The position numbers and the translations under genes are program-made. Below are positions 1 through 9,118 of a stretch of DNA of 49,048 nt, one piece after another. The stretch comes from an uncultured Collinsella sp. (GTDB taxonomy: Bacteria; Actinomycetota; Coriobacteriia; Coriobacteriales; Coriobacteriaceae), in NCBI GenBank assembly GCA_900542235.1, contig UQNB01000004.1, forward strand, positions 1 to 49,048, given 5' to 3'. A model generated the notes under the pieces. The model ran no database searches, was not told the origin of the DNA, and was given only the letters and a program-made list of their open reading frames with translations. Each line of letters starts with the position of its first letter. Within the stretch, counting starts at the first letter, position 1.

Positions 1-824
1 GCCTCGCGGGCGACCTCGAGTTCTCCGTACTCCTCGACCAGGGGCATGAGCTCGCTCACCCGCTCTACGATGCGGCGCTGCTCGGCGAGGGGCGGGAGGG
101 GGAGAATGAAGTCCGGTATATCACCGAGATTAATTTTGAAAGTATGGGTCCCGCCGCCGACTTTAACTTTTTCGATCCATGCGAAACCAACGGGAGAATC
201 AATGCATGAACAAATCCACTCCGCAATAGCTATGGAAATTGGTCGGAGTAACCCCAGGCTGACAAAGATACTGAATTCATAATCGACGTCAACGATAATC
301 GGCTTGCCCAGAGTTCCAATGCGGCAAAGCAAGATGTCTCCGCGGCCGGGTTTCACTCGCCTACAAAGATCTTCATGAGTTTCTCGACTGATGTACCGCA
401 CTTTAGTCAAGTCAAACGAGCCACCAGAAACGTTTTGCACCGAAAGAAACAAGACGCCAGTCTCAGTATATTGAGGTGTCTTATGCGTACCGTCCGAAAC
501 GAGTGAGAGCAGATTGCCCAGTCTCGTCCAGCACCACCCCTCGGGCAGCTCCTCAAACGGCACCTCGTTCACGATGCACTTATCGCTCAACACGTGGCCC
601 TTGGCATCTACCCTCTTCTCATAGGGGGAGCCATCGGAACCGATATAGATAATGCTCTCCCCGCCCTTCGGGAATTTGGCCTTACCTTCAGCAATAAGCT
701 TATGCTTTTCTTCACGAATACGTTCGAGAAGGACGCTGGCAGGCTCGTCGTTCGGATCCTGCGGCACAAGCTTGCCCTCAATTGCCATTTGAAGGATTGA
801 GTTCTTCAGGTCTTTTGCCTTCAT
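1..824 (-). CDS. hsdS: Type I restriction-modification specificity subunit HsdS (3' end cut by window edge)
   Basis: HsdS is the DNA-recognition subunit of a type I restriction enzyme; its two target-recognition domains set the sequence methylated by HsdM and cleaved by HsdR. About 274 codons are visible and the C-terminal half lies beyond the left edge. I translated this frame by hand. It opens with MKAKDLKNSILQMAIEGKLV followed by QDPNDEPASVLLERI, which is characteristic of HsdS N termini. The first TRD follows, and the conserved helix LPPLAEQRRIVERV lies near the edge. The ATG (822-824) directly follows the hsdM stop codon with no spacing, indicating translational coupling. No stop interrupts the visible part. 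Family assignment is firm; the recognition sequence cannot be read from it. Confidence 0.93.
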   Translation of the reverse strand, partial: MKAKDLKNSILQMAIEGKLVPQDPNDEPASVLLERIREEKHKLIAEGKAKFPKGGESIIYIGSDGSPYEKRVDAKGHVLSDKCIVNEVPFEELPEGWCWTRLGNLLSLVSDGTHKTPQYTETGVLFLSVQNVSGGSFDLTKVRYISRETHEDLCRRVKPGRGDILLCRIGTLGKPIIVDVDYEFSIFVSLGLLRPISIAIAEWICSCIDSPVGFAWIEKVKVGGGTHTFKINLGDIPDFILPLPPLAEQRRIVERVSELMPLVEEYGELEVARE

Positions 825-2303
825 CTACGCCTCAATCCCAAGAATCTCGCAAATACGAGCAAGCCTCTGGTCAATCTCGGCATCGAGCTTAGCACGCTCT
901 TCTTTGTAGTTCCTGATCAGTTCGTCAGGCGGTAAGATCTCCTCTTCCTCGTGAGGATAGCCGCATACGTCAAAGTTAAAGCCGCCGTCTCGCAACTCGT
1001 CAACCGTATAGAACTTGGCCTTGGGACTGCCGTCTTCCTCGATATCCCGACGGTTCTCCCACCATTCCTTTACAGGTGCAAAATGTTCGATCCTAATGGG
1101 CTTGGTCTTAGAGAAGTGTTTATACCCCTCGGGCATATCCATGCGATAGAACCAAACGCCCTCAGAGGCCCCCGTATTATCGAAGAACAGAACGTTAGTA
1201 GTGATGCTCGTGTACGGAGCGAAGACACTCTGCGGAAGGCGCAAGACAGTATGCAGGTTCATGTCCTCAAGCAGGCGACGCTTGATCTCCGTCTTTGCAC
1301 TATCCTGGCCAAAGAGAAAACCATCCGGAATGATAACAGCAGCGCGGCCGCCTCGCTTAAGACGATAAAGAATGAGTCCAAGGAATAGATCTGCGGTCTC
1401 GGAGCTACGGAGGGCGACAGGGAAGTTGTTTTGCACTGATGCACTCTCGGACCCGCCATAGGGCGGGTTCATAAGTACAACGTCAAACTGGCCGTCAGGC
1501 TTGTGCTTCCACTCGCGAACGTCCTTCTCGAGAGAGTTATCGTGAAAGACTTCAGGATTATCGATATCGTGCAACAGCATGTTGGTCACGCACAGCAGGT
1601 AAGGGAGCTGCTTCTTCTCGACACCGTATACCGATCTTGCATAGAGTTCACGATCGGCTGGAGTCTGAACCTGGGAGTCGAGACTCTTGAGGGCGCTCGT
1701 CAAAAAGCCGCCCGTGCCACACGCGAAGTCAGCCACAGTCTCGCCGAGCTTGGGCGCAAGCGCCTGGGCCATAAAATCAGTCACCGCTCGGGGCGTGTAA
1801 AACTCGCCGGCATTACCTGCGGACTGCAAGTCTTTCAGGATGGTCTCGTAAATTTCACCGAAGGCGTGGCGCTCTTTGTACTCGGTAAAGTCAACCGATT
1901 CGTCAATCGCATTGATAACCTGACGAAGCAGGATGCCATCTTTCATATAGTTGTTTGCGTCAGTAAAAGCTGCCTTAACGACAACGTGACACAAGGGCGC
2001 TTCAGGTGCAAGATCTAGGCTCTCGAGGGTCTTGAATAAATCATTGTTTACAAAATCGAGGAGCTCATCGCCGGTAAGTGCCTTGCCGTCCTTCACATCA
2101 TGTGCCCAGCTGTGCCAGCGCAAACGCTCGGGGATGACGGATCGATAGGAGTCGTCGTGAAACTCCCACTCCTGTTCCTTGGCATCGTAGATCTTGAGGA
2201 AGAAAAGCCAGGTCATCTGCTCGATGCGTTGTGCATCACCATTGATGCCAGCGTCCTTACGCATGATGTTCTGCAGGGTCTTTACAAGAGATCCCAGTGC
2301 CAT
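825..2303 (-). CDS. hsdM: Type I restriction-modification DNA methyltransferase subunit HsdM
   Basis: This 492-residue protein is the N6-adenine methyltransferase subunit of a type I system. The N-terminal HsdM_N helical region (about 1-135) precedes the N6_Mtase domain. The SAM-binding motif reads ADFACGTGGF and the catalytic motif reads NPPYGG, both intact. The length is normal for the family. It lies 19 bp downstream of hsdR and abuts hsdS, so hsdR-hsdM-hsdS form one operon. The C terminus ends in a charged coiled segment (EERAKLDAEIDQRLARI) typical of this subunit. No frameshift is seen, so the modification part of the system looks functional. Confidence 0.96.
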   Translation of the reverse strand: MALGSLVKTLQNIMRKDAGINGDAQRIEQMTWLFFLKIYDAKEQEWEFHDDSYRSVIPERLRWHSWAHDVKDGKALTGDELLDFVNNDLFKTLESLDLAPEAPLCHVVVKAAFTDANNYMKDGILLRQVINAIDESVDFTEYKERHAFGEIYETILKDLQSAGNAGEFYTPRAVTDFMAQALAPKLGETVADFACGTGGFLTSALKSLDSQVQTPADRELYARSVYGVEKKQLPYLLCVTNMLLHDIDNPEVFHDNSLEKDVREWKHKPDGQFDVVLMNPPYGGSESASVQNNFPVALRSSETADLFLGLILYRLKRGGRAAVIIPDGFLFGQDSAKTEIKRRLLEDMNLHTVLRLPQSVFAPYTSITTNVLFFDNTGASEGVWFYRMDMPEGYKHFSKTKPIRIEHFAPVKEWWENRRDIEEDGSPKAKFYTVDELRDGGFNFDVCGYPHEEEEILPPDELIRNYKEERAKLDAEIDQRLARICEILGIEA

Positions 2304-2322
2304 TTGCTATCGTTACCTTTCT

Positions 2323-4659
2323 CTATGCAATGTAGAGCTCGTCTTCGAGCATCTGCGCTGCCTGGATGTACTGTTGCTTGCCACCGAATGCGGCAACGAT
2401 CTTCATTGGGCTGCCAAACCGACGGAATTCCTCGAGATCGAGGACATGGGTATCGTCCAAGTCTACGAGGTTCGACGTCGCATATTTGTCGAGAAGTGCT
2501 TCAAGGACCTCGCGTGCAACGCCGGCATACTCATAGAGCACGCCCTTTTTCTTTACGTTATTGGCTCTCTCGCTGCGTGTAAGAGGTCTCTGGTCGTAAG
2601 CAATATGGCAAATGAGGTCAAAGTCGCTCATTTGCTCCTGTCCAGTCTCGAGCCGCAGCTCATCCAGGAATACGCCACGCGCGCGCAGCTCATCGATAAT
2701 CGCTTGCTTCTTATGTTCAGAGTTCCACGCCGCTAGGAAGTGGTCAAGAGTGTCGTATTCGCCAAGAATATTCTTCCGCGTATAGTCCCTAAGGCTCTCA
2801 GTTACAAGAAGACCATCGGAGGAGTAATACTGCACCATCTCCGAAACTACATAGACGTCCGCCCCGTGAACGTGATATTTCACATGGGAGGATAGATCGT
2901 CCGGCGGCAATAAGGGCGGGTCTAGGGTTGGAGGCGGGGGCAGAACAGGGCCGGTTTTGTCGTCATTGTCATCGGGATCCGGCCCAGCAATGGGGTCGTC
3001 AGGATTTGGTTCAAACACAACAACAGGTTCGCCATCAAACTCGGGATCCGCGAACAAACGCGATGCGTCACGAAAATCGAGGATGGTGAAATAGAGTTTG
3101 TCGTAGTCCTCACAGATACGGGTTCCGCGGCCGATAATCTGCTTGAACTCCGTCATTCCGTGCTCACCGAACTTGTTGTCGAGCACGACTACCTTACACG
3201 TCTTGCAATTAACGCCAGTGGTGAGAAGCTTCGATGTCGTAACGATGGTCGGGTATTTCTCGTCGGGGTCGATGAAGTTATCTAGCTGAACCTTACCTTC
3301 CCTGTCGTCACCCGTAATCTTCATGATGTAGGTGGGGTGATCTCTTACGATATCGGTGTTCTCATTTACAAGGGCACGACGCATGTTTTCGGCATGCTCG
3401 ATGTCAACGCAAAAGACTATGGTCTTAGAGTAACGATCCGTCTCCTTGAGAAATTGAGTTATTCGCTTGGCAACTTCCTCGTAGCGCTCTTTGATGACAA
3501 TCTCACTGTCGAAGTCCTGCTTCTCGAAAACACGTTTGGGCAGAGCTTCGCCGCGATCATCTACGGTGCCTTCCTCGGTACGGTATCCGTAAATGTCGAC
3601 GTTCAGTTTGGGGCGAATAACCTTATACGGGGCAAGAAAGCCATCCTCGATTCCCTGTTTAAGGGAGTAGGTGTAGACAGGTTCGCCGAAGTAGGTAATG
3701 TTTGAAACCTCTTCAGTCTCCTTTGGCGTGGCCGTCATTCCGATTTGAATTGCACAATTGAAATACTCGAGCACCTTACGCCATGCGGAGTCCGCCGCGG
3801 CGCTTCCGCGATGGCACTCGTCGACGATAATCAAATCGAAGAATTCCGAGTCGAACTCGCGGAATATTTCTTCACCGTTTTCTCCAACAAGCTGTTGGTA
3901 GAGCGAGAAATAAATCTCGTAAGCAGAATCGAGCTTTCGACCTACGACCTTGGTTGTAACCCTCTTGAGGGGCTTGAAATCGCCGTCTATGGTCTGATCG
4001 ACGAGAATATTGCGGTCCGCCAGATAGAGAACCTTACGAACCTCGGTAGTCTGTCGCAAGCGATGAACGATTTGAAAAGCCGTAAAAGTCTTTCCCGTAC
4101 CCGTTGCCATGACGAGCAAGATGCGATTCCTGCCTCGAGCAATGGCTTCGAGCGTACGATTGATGGCGATGCACTGATAGTAGCGAGGATGATTGCCACC
4201 GTGCTCCTGGTAATACGGAGCGGTCACAATCTCCTGGCTATACGGATGCTCAAGCCCCTTAGCTTTTGAGTATCGTGTCCAGAGTTCCGCCGGAGTGGGG
4301 AACTCGTCCATGGCAAAAGCGCGCTCTTTCCCGGTAAGAAAATCGTGTTCAACAAAACTCTTTCCGTTTGAGCTGTACGCAAACGGAATATCGAGCAGCT
4401 GGGCATATCCCATCCCCTGTTGAAGACCGGCATCAACGGTGTGCTCCGTATCCTTGGCCTCGACGATTGCGATAGGAATGCCCGGGGCATACATCAGAAG
4501 GTAGTCAGCCTTCTTCTTGTCTTTACGGGTAACCACACTTCCGCGCACAACGATCTCGCCACTGGTAAAGAAATACTCAGTGAAGACTTGGGTGTTGCGA
4601 TCCCACGACTTCATAATCGCAGGATCGATGAGCTTAAGCCGTGTATCAGACTCGTTCAT
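2323..4659 (-). CDS. hsdR: Type I restriction endonuclease subunit HsdR (EcoEI-like)
   Basis: This is the ATP-dependent translocase and endonuclease of the type I system, 778 residues from the chosen ATG at 4659. That start gives MNESDTRLKLIDPAI, the usual N terminus, with GGGGAG about 11 nt upstream; the frame is open upstream to a TTG at 4734, which is less likely. An N-terminal PD-(D/E)xK nuclease is visible (D52, then VEAK around 66-69). Helicase motif I is ATGTGKT (185-191), motif II is DECH (280-283), and motif VI is QIIGRGTR. The C terminus resembles the EcoEI_R_C domain, so the system is probably of the type IB (EcoAI/EcoEI) class. All catalytic motifs are intact. Confidence 0.95.
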   Translation of the reverse strand: MNESDTRLKLIDPAIMKSWDRNTQVFTEYFFTSGEIVVRGSVVTRKDKKKADYLLMYAPGIPIAIVEAKDTEHTVDAGLQQGMGYAQLLDIPFAYSSNGKSFVEHDFLTGKERAFAMDEFPTPAELWTRYSKAKGLEHPYSQEIVTAPYYQEHGGNHPRYYQCIAINRTLEAIARGRNRILLVMATGTGKTFTAFQIVHRLRQTTEVRKVLYLADRNILVDQTIDGDFKPLKRVTTKVVGRKLDSAYEIYFSLYQQLVGENGEEIFREFDSEFFDLIIVDECHRGSAAADSAWRKVLEYFNCAIQIGMTATPKETEEVSNITYFGEPVYTYSLKQGIEDGFLAPYKVIRPKLNVDIYGYRTEEGTVDDRGEALPKRVFEKQDFDSEIVIKERYEEVAKRITQFLKETDRYSKTIVFCVDIEHAENMRRALVNENTDIVRDHPTYIMKITGDDREGKVQLDNFIDPDEKYPTIVTTSKLLTTGVNCKTCKVVVLDNKFGEHGMTEFKQIIGRGTRICEDYDKLYFTILDFRDASRLFADPEFDGEPVVVFEPNPDDPIAGPDPDDNDDKTGPVLPPPPTLDPPLLPPDDLSSHVKYHVHGADVYVVSEMVQYYSSDGLLVTESLRDYTRKNILGEYDTLDHFLAAWNSEHKKQAIIDELRARGVFLDELRLETGQEQMSDFDLICHIAYDQRPLTRSERANNVKKKGVLYEYAGVAREVLEALLDKYATSNLVDLDDTHVLDLEEFRRFGSPMKIVAAFGGKQQYIQAAQMLEDELYIA

Positions 4660-4802
4660 ACGTCTCGGAACTCCCCATTGCGCAAAGCGGCAACTGTTGG
4701 TGTTGAACTGATTAATTTTATCATCACCATGCAATCTAGCAGCTGCTTTATACGAAATGAGACGGAGTAAAGTCAGCCCCGTGCGAAAGCTCCAAAGAAA
4801 TC

Positions 4803-4845
4803 AAAAGAGCCCCGGCGAATCGAGTCAGAGGTCATTCCCGGAGCC
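4803..4845 (-). terminator. Hairpin with T-run after the exonuclease gene
   Basis: On the minus strand, GGCTCCGG (4845-4838) pairs with CCGGGGCT (4815-4808) using two wobble or mismatched positions, and TTTT follows (4806-4803). It begins just after the exonuclease stop at 4850. Its sequence closely resembles the hairpin at 5758-5792. Confidence 0.6.
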
Positions 4846-4849
4846 CCGC

Positions 4850-5584
4850 CTACCTCCCCTCCGCCTTCAGCTTCAGCAGCAGGTCGCCCAGCTCGGGGCA
4901 CTTGCTGGAAAGGCGTGTCTGAGCTCGCTCACCTATCCCCCACCGTTGGCGGACTTCCTGGGCGCGCGGGCTCACGCGGTAGTCCCCGTCCATCACTTGC
5001 TTGAGCAGCCTGGCGGTCACGCGCGCATCGGCTAAGGCGCTGTGGGCGTGGCCCGTCGACTCGTCGAACTCGATGCCAAACCACGTTGCCGCGTCACTCA
5101 AAGAGACGCACCCGTAGCTGCCCACGTCCATAATCGAGGTGTAAAACGCCTGCAGGTCGGCCCAGTCCGTAGGAAATACGGAAAGATCGATGCGCTTTGC
5201 CTGGCACTCGGTCAAAAGCTGTCGCCGGTCCGTCCCGCTCCAGCAAACCACCTGGGCGGAGTAGCGACCGATCCAATCGCTGAGCCTTTTGATCACCACA
5301 TAGAGCGGATCGGCCATCGCGGTGTCCACGGCCGATATCCCCGTAAGCTCGCGGACGGGAAACGCAACGCCTTCGGTAAATTCCGTCTGCACAAACTGCG
5401 AGAACTCGCCCATAACGTTGCCGTGGTAATCGAGCTTGACGGCGCCGACCTCGATAATCTCATTGCGCAACCCACGTCGCTGGCGCTGCTTTGGCACCGG
5501 CGCAAACTCAAAATCCAGCACGATCTGGCGCGCAAAGTTCGTCGTATCGATAGCCGAGATGCACGACGTCTTTTTAGCTGACAC
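4850..5584 (-). CDS. DEDDh-family 3'-5' exonuclease (DnaQ/RNase T-like)
   Basis: The protein is a 244-residue exonuclease of the DnaQ-like (RNase T/Exonuc_X-T) superfamily, which trims 3' ends of DNA or RNA using two metal ions. Exo motif I is LDFEFAP, where D and E bind metal. Exo II lies in the middle, and Exo III is HSALADAR with the HxxxxD arrangement of DEDDh enzymes. I chose the GTG at 5584 because GAGAAAGG lies 8 nt upstream; the frame runs on to 5698, but that extension has no ribosome-binding site and low complexity. It lies next to the type I RM operon and the DUF234 ATPase, so a role in defence or nucleic acid turnover is possible but is inference. Substrate unknown. Confidence 0.8.
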   Translation of the reverse strand: MSAKKTSCISAIDTTNFARQIVLDFEFAPVPKQRQRRGLRNEIIEVGAVKLDYHGNVMGEFSQFVQTEFTEGVAFPVRELTGISAVDTAMADPLYVVIKRLSDWIGRYSAQVVCWSGTDRRQLLTECQAKRIDLSVFPTDWADLQAFYTSIMDVGSYGCVSLSDAATWFGIEFDESTGHAHSALADARVTARLLKQVMDGDYRVSPRAQEVRQRWGIGERAQTRLSSKCPELGDLLLKLKAEGR

Positions 5585-5985
5585 GGTTAGGGCCTTTCTC
5601 CGTTGCCTGCCGCTTGCTACATAGGCGGCTACATTGCCGTAAGGATAGGCGCTCGTGCGGACATGAAAGCGGGGCGCAATACCATGCGCCAAGCACACGC
5701 CATGCAGACGGCCCCAAGAGAGTCGCCCGCTCTATTCAAATGCATGAAATAGATTTAGGCCCGGTGACTTGAATCAGCGGTCATCCCGGGCCCATCAGAG
5801 CTCACAGAGCTCTTGGTTGCTTTGGTCTTGCTCTTCACGGCGCTTATCGAACTTTCCGAGGCACTCAAGCAGCATTCGAAGCATAACAAGTCGCTGCCAT
5901 TAAGGCACTGACCTCTTGACCAAGCAACGGCGCTGCCCAGCTCTCCAGAACTTGCGCTACCGTCGACTTTATTTTACCCGCGGCA
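5585..5985. other. Intergenic region with a repeat hairpin
   Basis: This spacer separates the ATPase gene and the exonuclease gene, both on the minus strand. It holds the exonuclease ribosome-binding site (5585-5600) and a hairpin at 5758-5792, in which GGCCCGGTGAC pairs with GTCATCCCGGGCC. That hairpin shares its stem and much of its loop with the terminator at 4803-4845. It lies about 190 nt beyond the ATPase stop and could terminate that transcript. A short reading frame around 5800-5890 lacks a ribosome-binding site and is not called. Confidence 0.5.
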
Positions 5986-7374
5986 CTAACTTAAGACAAG
6001 CTCGGCAAAGGAGATCAACTTAACGTCTCCCCTGCTCTCCGCGGCATCCCGACATCCCTGCGTAAAGCCGCGTTTTGAGAACAGCGCGTAGCTTTTTCGC
6101 TGCCGTCTAAAGAGTTCGCTTCGGTGCACGAGCTTTTGCAGCACGTCTTCGCCCACCGGTTCATTGCGCCATTTGCACTCCGCAAACAGCGCGGCGCCCT
6201 CGCCGTCGTCAACAATTAAGTCGATTTCTTCCTGCGTATGCGTGCGGTTGTCCGTCCCCCACCAGCGCCCAACGGTCGCCGGAACCACATCGAGCTGGCC
6301 TGTCCGCGCAAGTTCGTACACATACTGCCTGCATATAAGCTCAAAGACCGTACCCATGTAATCCGACACGTGCGGCTCAATGCGCTTGTACGCCATCTCG
6401 GCCATATCGTTTTGGATCAACCCGATGTTCTGCGGCACAAACTTGTACCAGAACCTAAACATCTGATCGCTCAGCAGATACACAGCTCGCTTATTGCTCG
6501 TCTCGTTTAGGGGCAGCTCACGTTCGACGATCCCAAGCGACGCCAGCTTATCCACATAGCTCTTTACGTTGCTCGCGGGGATTCCCGTAGAGCTCGCAAT
6601 TTCAGAGATCTTCGAGCGACCCTGGGCAATTGCTTGCACGATCGCATCGTATTGCTCGGGATTGCGGCATTCTTGTAACAGCAAGTTGCTCGGTTCCTCA
6701 AAGAGATAGCCCGTAGGAGTAAGAAACAGACGCTTGATGTTGTCCTTGAGCGATGCGGCCGGGTCGACCTTCTCGATATATGCGGGAATGCCTCCCGTCA
6801 TGCCATAGCAAACCGCAGCGTCTTCGCGATCCATACCCTGCCACAGGCCAAGGGTCGTCAAAAAATCGAGCGGCATGATCTTAAACTGGGCCGTACGTCT
6901 ACCGTATAGCGGACTCTCGTAGCCCAGCACCTGTTCCTCCATAAACGAAAGGGACGAGCCGCATAGAATCAGCATGAGCTTGGTCTCTTTATACAGGTGA
7001 TCGATCTTGTCTTGCAGCAACGAGCTGATCTCGGGATTCGATTGGGCGAGATAGGGATACTCGTCAATCACTACAATCAAACGTTCTGCGCGAGCCATAG
7101 TGGCCAATGCATCGAACGCCTCGTCAAAACTACGAAACGATACGCCGACCGCACCAACCGAGCCCGCAAGTATCGCTTGGCTAAAGCTATGCAGGTTTGC
7201 CTCTGCATTGGTACGACGCGCTTGAAAGTAAATAGCTTTCTTGTCTTGGATGAACTCTGTGATAAGGCGGGTTTTGCCCACACGACGACGCCCGTAAATC
7301 ACAGGCATCTCAAAGGAGCCCGTGCCATACAGACGATTGAGCTCGGACATTTCCGCTGTTCTTCCGATAAACAT
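5986..7374 (-). CDS. ATPase_2/DUF234-type AAA ATPase
   Basis: This 462-residue protein belongs to the prokaryotic ATPase_2 (STAND-like) family with a C-terminal DUF234 nuclease-like domain. The Walker A motif is GRRRVGKT (28-35), and Walker B is VVIDEYPYL around residue 100. A winged-helix segment follows around residues 250-300. The C terminus has a PD-(D/E)xK-like arrangement (EIDLIVDD then ECKWR). The length matches the family. The ATG at 7374 has GGAAGG 8 nt upstream. The gene is monocistronic and lies directly under the long palindrome at 7391-7444. Members of this family are common in accessory regions and their function is largely unknown; a defence or toxin-like role is inference. Confidence 0.85.
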   Translation of the reverse strand: MFIGRTAEMSELNRLYGTGSFEMPVIYGRRRVGKTRLITEFIQDKKAIYFQARRTNAEANLHSFSQAILAGSVGAVGVSFRSFDEAFDALATMARAERLIVVIDEYPYLAQSNPEISSLLQDKIDHLYKETKLMLILCGSSLSFMEEQVLGYESPLYGRRTAQFKIMPLDFLTTLGLWQGMDREDAAVCYGMTGGIPAYIEKVDPAASLKDNIKRLFLTPTGYLFEEPSNLLLQECRNPEQYDAIVQAIAQGRSKISEIASSTGIPASNVKSYVDKLASLGIVERELPLNETSNKRAVYLLSDQMFRFWYKFVPQNIGLIQNDMAEMAYKRIEPHVSDYMGTVFELICRQYVYELARTGQLDVVPATVGRWWGTDNRTHTQEEIDLIVDDGEGAALFAECKWRNEPVGEDVLQKLVHRSELFRRQRKSYALFSKRGFTQGCRDAAESRGDVKLISFAELVLS

Positions 7375-7390
7375 AGGGCCATCCTTCCTT

Positions 7391-7444
7391 TACGTTATAG
7401 CTAGCTATATTATACCTTTCTATAATATATCTAGCTATAACGTA
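7391..7444. promoter_or_regulatory. 54-bp near-perfect AT-rich palindrome upstream of the ATPase gene
   Basis: TACGTTATAGCTAG (7391-7404) is matched exactly by CTAGCTATAACGTA (7431-7444). The inner arms, CTATATTATA and TATAATATAT, pair at 9 of 10 positions around the 6-nt centre CCTTTC. The whole site is a 24-bp stem with one mismatch. It sits 16 bp upstream of the ATPase start and contains TATAAT-like hexamers on both strands. An autoregulatory operator overlapping the promoter is the simplest reading, but this is inference. Confidence 0.7.
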
Positions 7445-7498
7445 ATTCGACAAACGTCGCACGCAAAAGGGGCAGTACACCACCGCACGTGGACCGTT

Positions 7499-7793
7499 CC
7501 GGAAAATATATCCCGTTCTGGAGCCAAAAACTGGGCCGCAGTCTCCGCCAAGCATGCCATCCGGAAAGCACGTCTCGTTCTGAGCCTGAATTCTGGGATG
7601 CATTTTCCGCTAAGCTTCTATCGGAAAACGAATCCCATTCTGAGCGTCGAATCCGGGACGCAATTTCCGCCTGCAGCCCCACTGGGAAAGTTCATCCCGC
7701 TCTGAGAGCTCGTTCCGGGATGCAATTTCCGTTTGAGGGCCGATTCGGAAACGGCATCCCACTCTGGAGCCGAATTCTGGGACGTAGTTTCCG
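7499..7793. repeat. Array 1: five alternating half-site (palindromic) units, 60-62 bp period
   Basis: Each unit reads CGGAAA, four variable bases, RTCCC, a spacer of about 18 bp, GGGAY, four variable bases, TTTCCG. The GGAAA copies start at 7501, 7563, 7623, 7685 and 7747. Half-sites therefore alternate in orientation about every 31 bp. The two outer units are the most degenerate; for example, the first has GTCTCCG in place of TTTCCG. The array fills most of the spacer between the ATPase and the AbiEi-like gene. Both strands are open in several frames because of the palindromes, but no ribosome-binding site supports translation. Confidence 0.9.
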
Positions 7794-8083
7794 GTTGAAA
7801 TCCGATCAACCGCTCATATCACACGTCCTCAAACGCGCAATCCAGAGCTACAAAATAGCAGATAAACAACCATTTTTCTAAAAAGTACACGTCCCGAAAC
7901 TTACCCAGTCTTCATAACTCGCTGCCATTCGCGGTCGCCGATTACCGCCCACCGATTCGGATGTAAAAAAGTCGCCGAAAACAGGCCATCTACCTGCATG
8001 GTTAGATTTTGGTCAGCTTTTGGTCAGCTGAGCGGCAAGTTGCGGCTGATACGTTTTTGCTACCCAAAAGGAGGCGGTAGCTC

Positions 8084-9082
8084 ATGACCCATTGCAATGA
8101 CCAACTCATCGACCAGCTGCTCACTCAAGCCGAACAAGAGGGGCGCTGTCTGATTCCCCCGAGCACGGCAATCCGCAAAGCGCTCCTTCGGCGCACCGGC
8201 GGCACGGTTGTCTCGCCCATGCCGGGGCTGTTTGCGCGAAAAACGCGCTGGGATGGACTCAACCGGGCGCAGCGTCATTGCGAGATTATTCGCGCCCTTG
8301 CGATCATCCACCCTGATTGGACGTTCTGCTCGTTTTCGGCAGCATGCCTCCTGGGACTCGAAGTCTCGTGGCGGCACCTGAACGTCGCACACGTCTGCAG
8401 CTCGACAAAACCATCGGCTCGCCCGGGCGCGCATATTCAGCGGCATCAGATCGAGCCGGCCGGAGCAATCCGTCTATCCAGCACATCGGTAACGCCGCCC
8501 ATCAAAACGGTAACGGATTGCCTGCTGCAGACCGGTTTTGCCGATGGCATGCCCATTGCCGATTCGGCGATCTCAAAGCTTGGCCTAACGCGAGAGCAGC
8601 TGATGGGAGCAGTCGAAAAACGAGCGGACGCTCGCAACGGTCGCACGGTGCGCACGGCCCTCACCACGCTCCAATATGCTGACGCGCGCGCCGAGAGCGG
8701 CGGGGAATCGGTCGCCCGCGCTGTCATGATCGAGACCGGCTTTGCACCCGACCAACTTCAATACGAGCTAACGGATCCCTTCGATTCGACCGAAAGCATG
8801 CGAACGGATTTTGCCTGGGAGCGTCAAGCCAGGGAGCTCACGCTGGGCGAACTCGATGGGCTCATCAAATATACCGACCAGACCATGCTGGCCGGACGCA
8901 CCACCGCCGAGGCGCTCGTTGCCGAACGACAGCGTGAGGCGCATCTATCGCTTTACGGTCATCCCTTGCTACGCTTTACCATGAACGAAGTCCGTTCGGC
9001 AGGCATGTTCGCGAAAAAGCTGCAGACGGCAGGCATCCGGCAGACCGCGCTGCCGACATGGCTCAACGATATTGAGCTGTAG
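8084..9082 (+). CDS. AbiEi-like N-terminal / DUF559 (Vsr-like) C-terminal protein
   Basis: This 332-residue protein begins at an ATG with a strong AAGGAGG site 9 nt upstream. The N-terminal half resembles the type IV antitoxin AbiEi-like domain found in actinobacterial hypothetical proteins. The C-terminal half (about 205-330) has the pattern GGESVARAVMIETGF, then TDFAW, then ELDGLIKY. This matches DUF559/Vsr-like restriction-endonuclease-fold domains, where the D and E residues are candidate metal ligands. This two-part architecture is widespread in Actinobacteria and has no established function. No AbiEii-like nucleotidyltransferase toxin is next to it. It stands alone between the two half-site arrays, which makes a link between the protein and the arrays possible but unproven. 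Family call is from motif recognition only. Confidence 0.7.
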   Translation: MTHCNDQLIDQLLTQAEQEGRCLIPPSTAIRKALLRRTGGTVVSPMPGLFARKTRWDGLNRAQRHCEIIRALAIIHPDWTFCSFSAACLLGLEVSWRHLNVAHVCSSTKPSARPGAHIQRHQIEPAGAIRLSSTSVTPPIKTVTDCLLQTGFADGMPIADSAISKLGLTREQLMGAVEKRADARNGRTVRTALTTLQYADARAESGGESVARAVMIETGFAPDQLQYELTDPFDSTESMRTDFAWERQARELTLGELDGLIKYTDQTMLAGRTTAEALVAERQREAHLSLYGHPLLRFTMNEVRSAGMFAKKLQTAGIRQTALPTWLNDIEL

Positions 9083-9118
9083 GGGCTACCGAGCTTATGC
9101 CCGCCTGCCTACCAAACC

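Noticed and set aside
4660..4734. 25-residue N-terminal extension of HsdR from a TTG start
   Set aside because: The ATG at 4659 gives the canonical HsdR N terminus and has a better-placed Shine-Dalgarno sequence.
5800..5920. Small minus-strand frames downstream of the ATPase gene
   Set aside because: A 29-codon frame and an overlapping longer one have no ribosome-binding site and run into the hairpin repeat.
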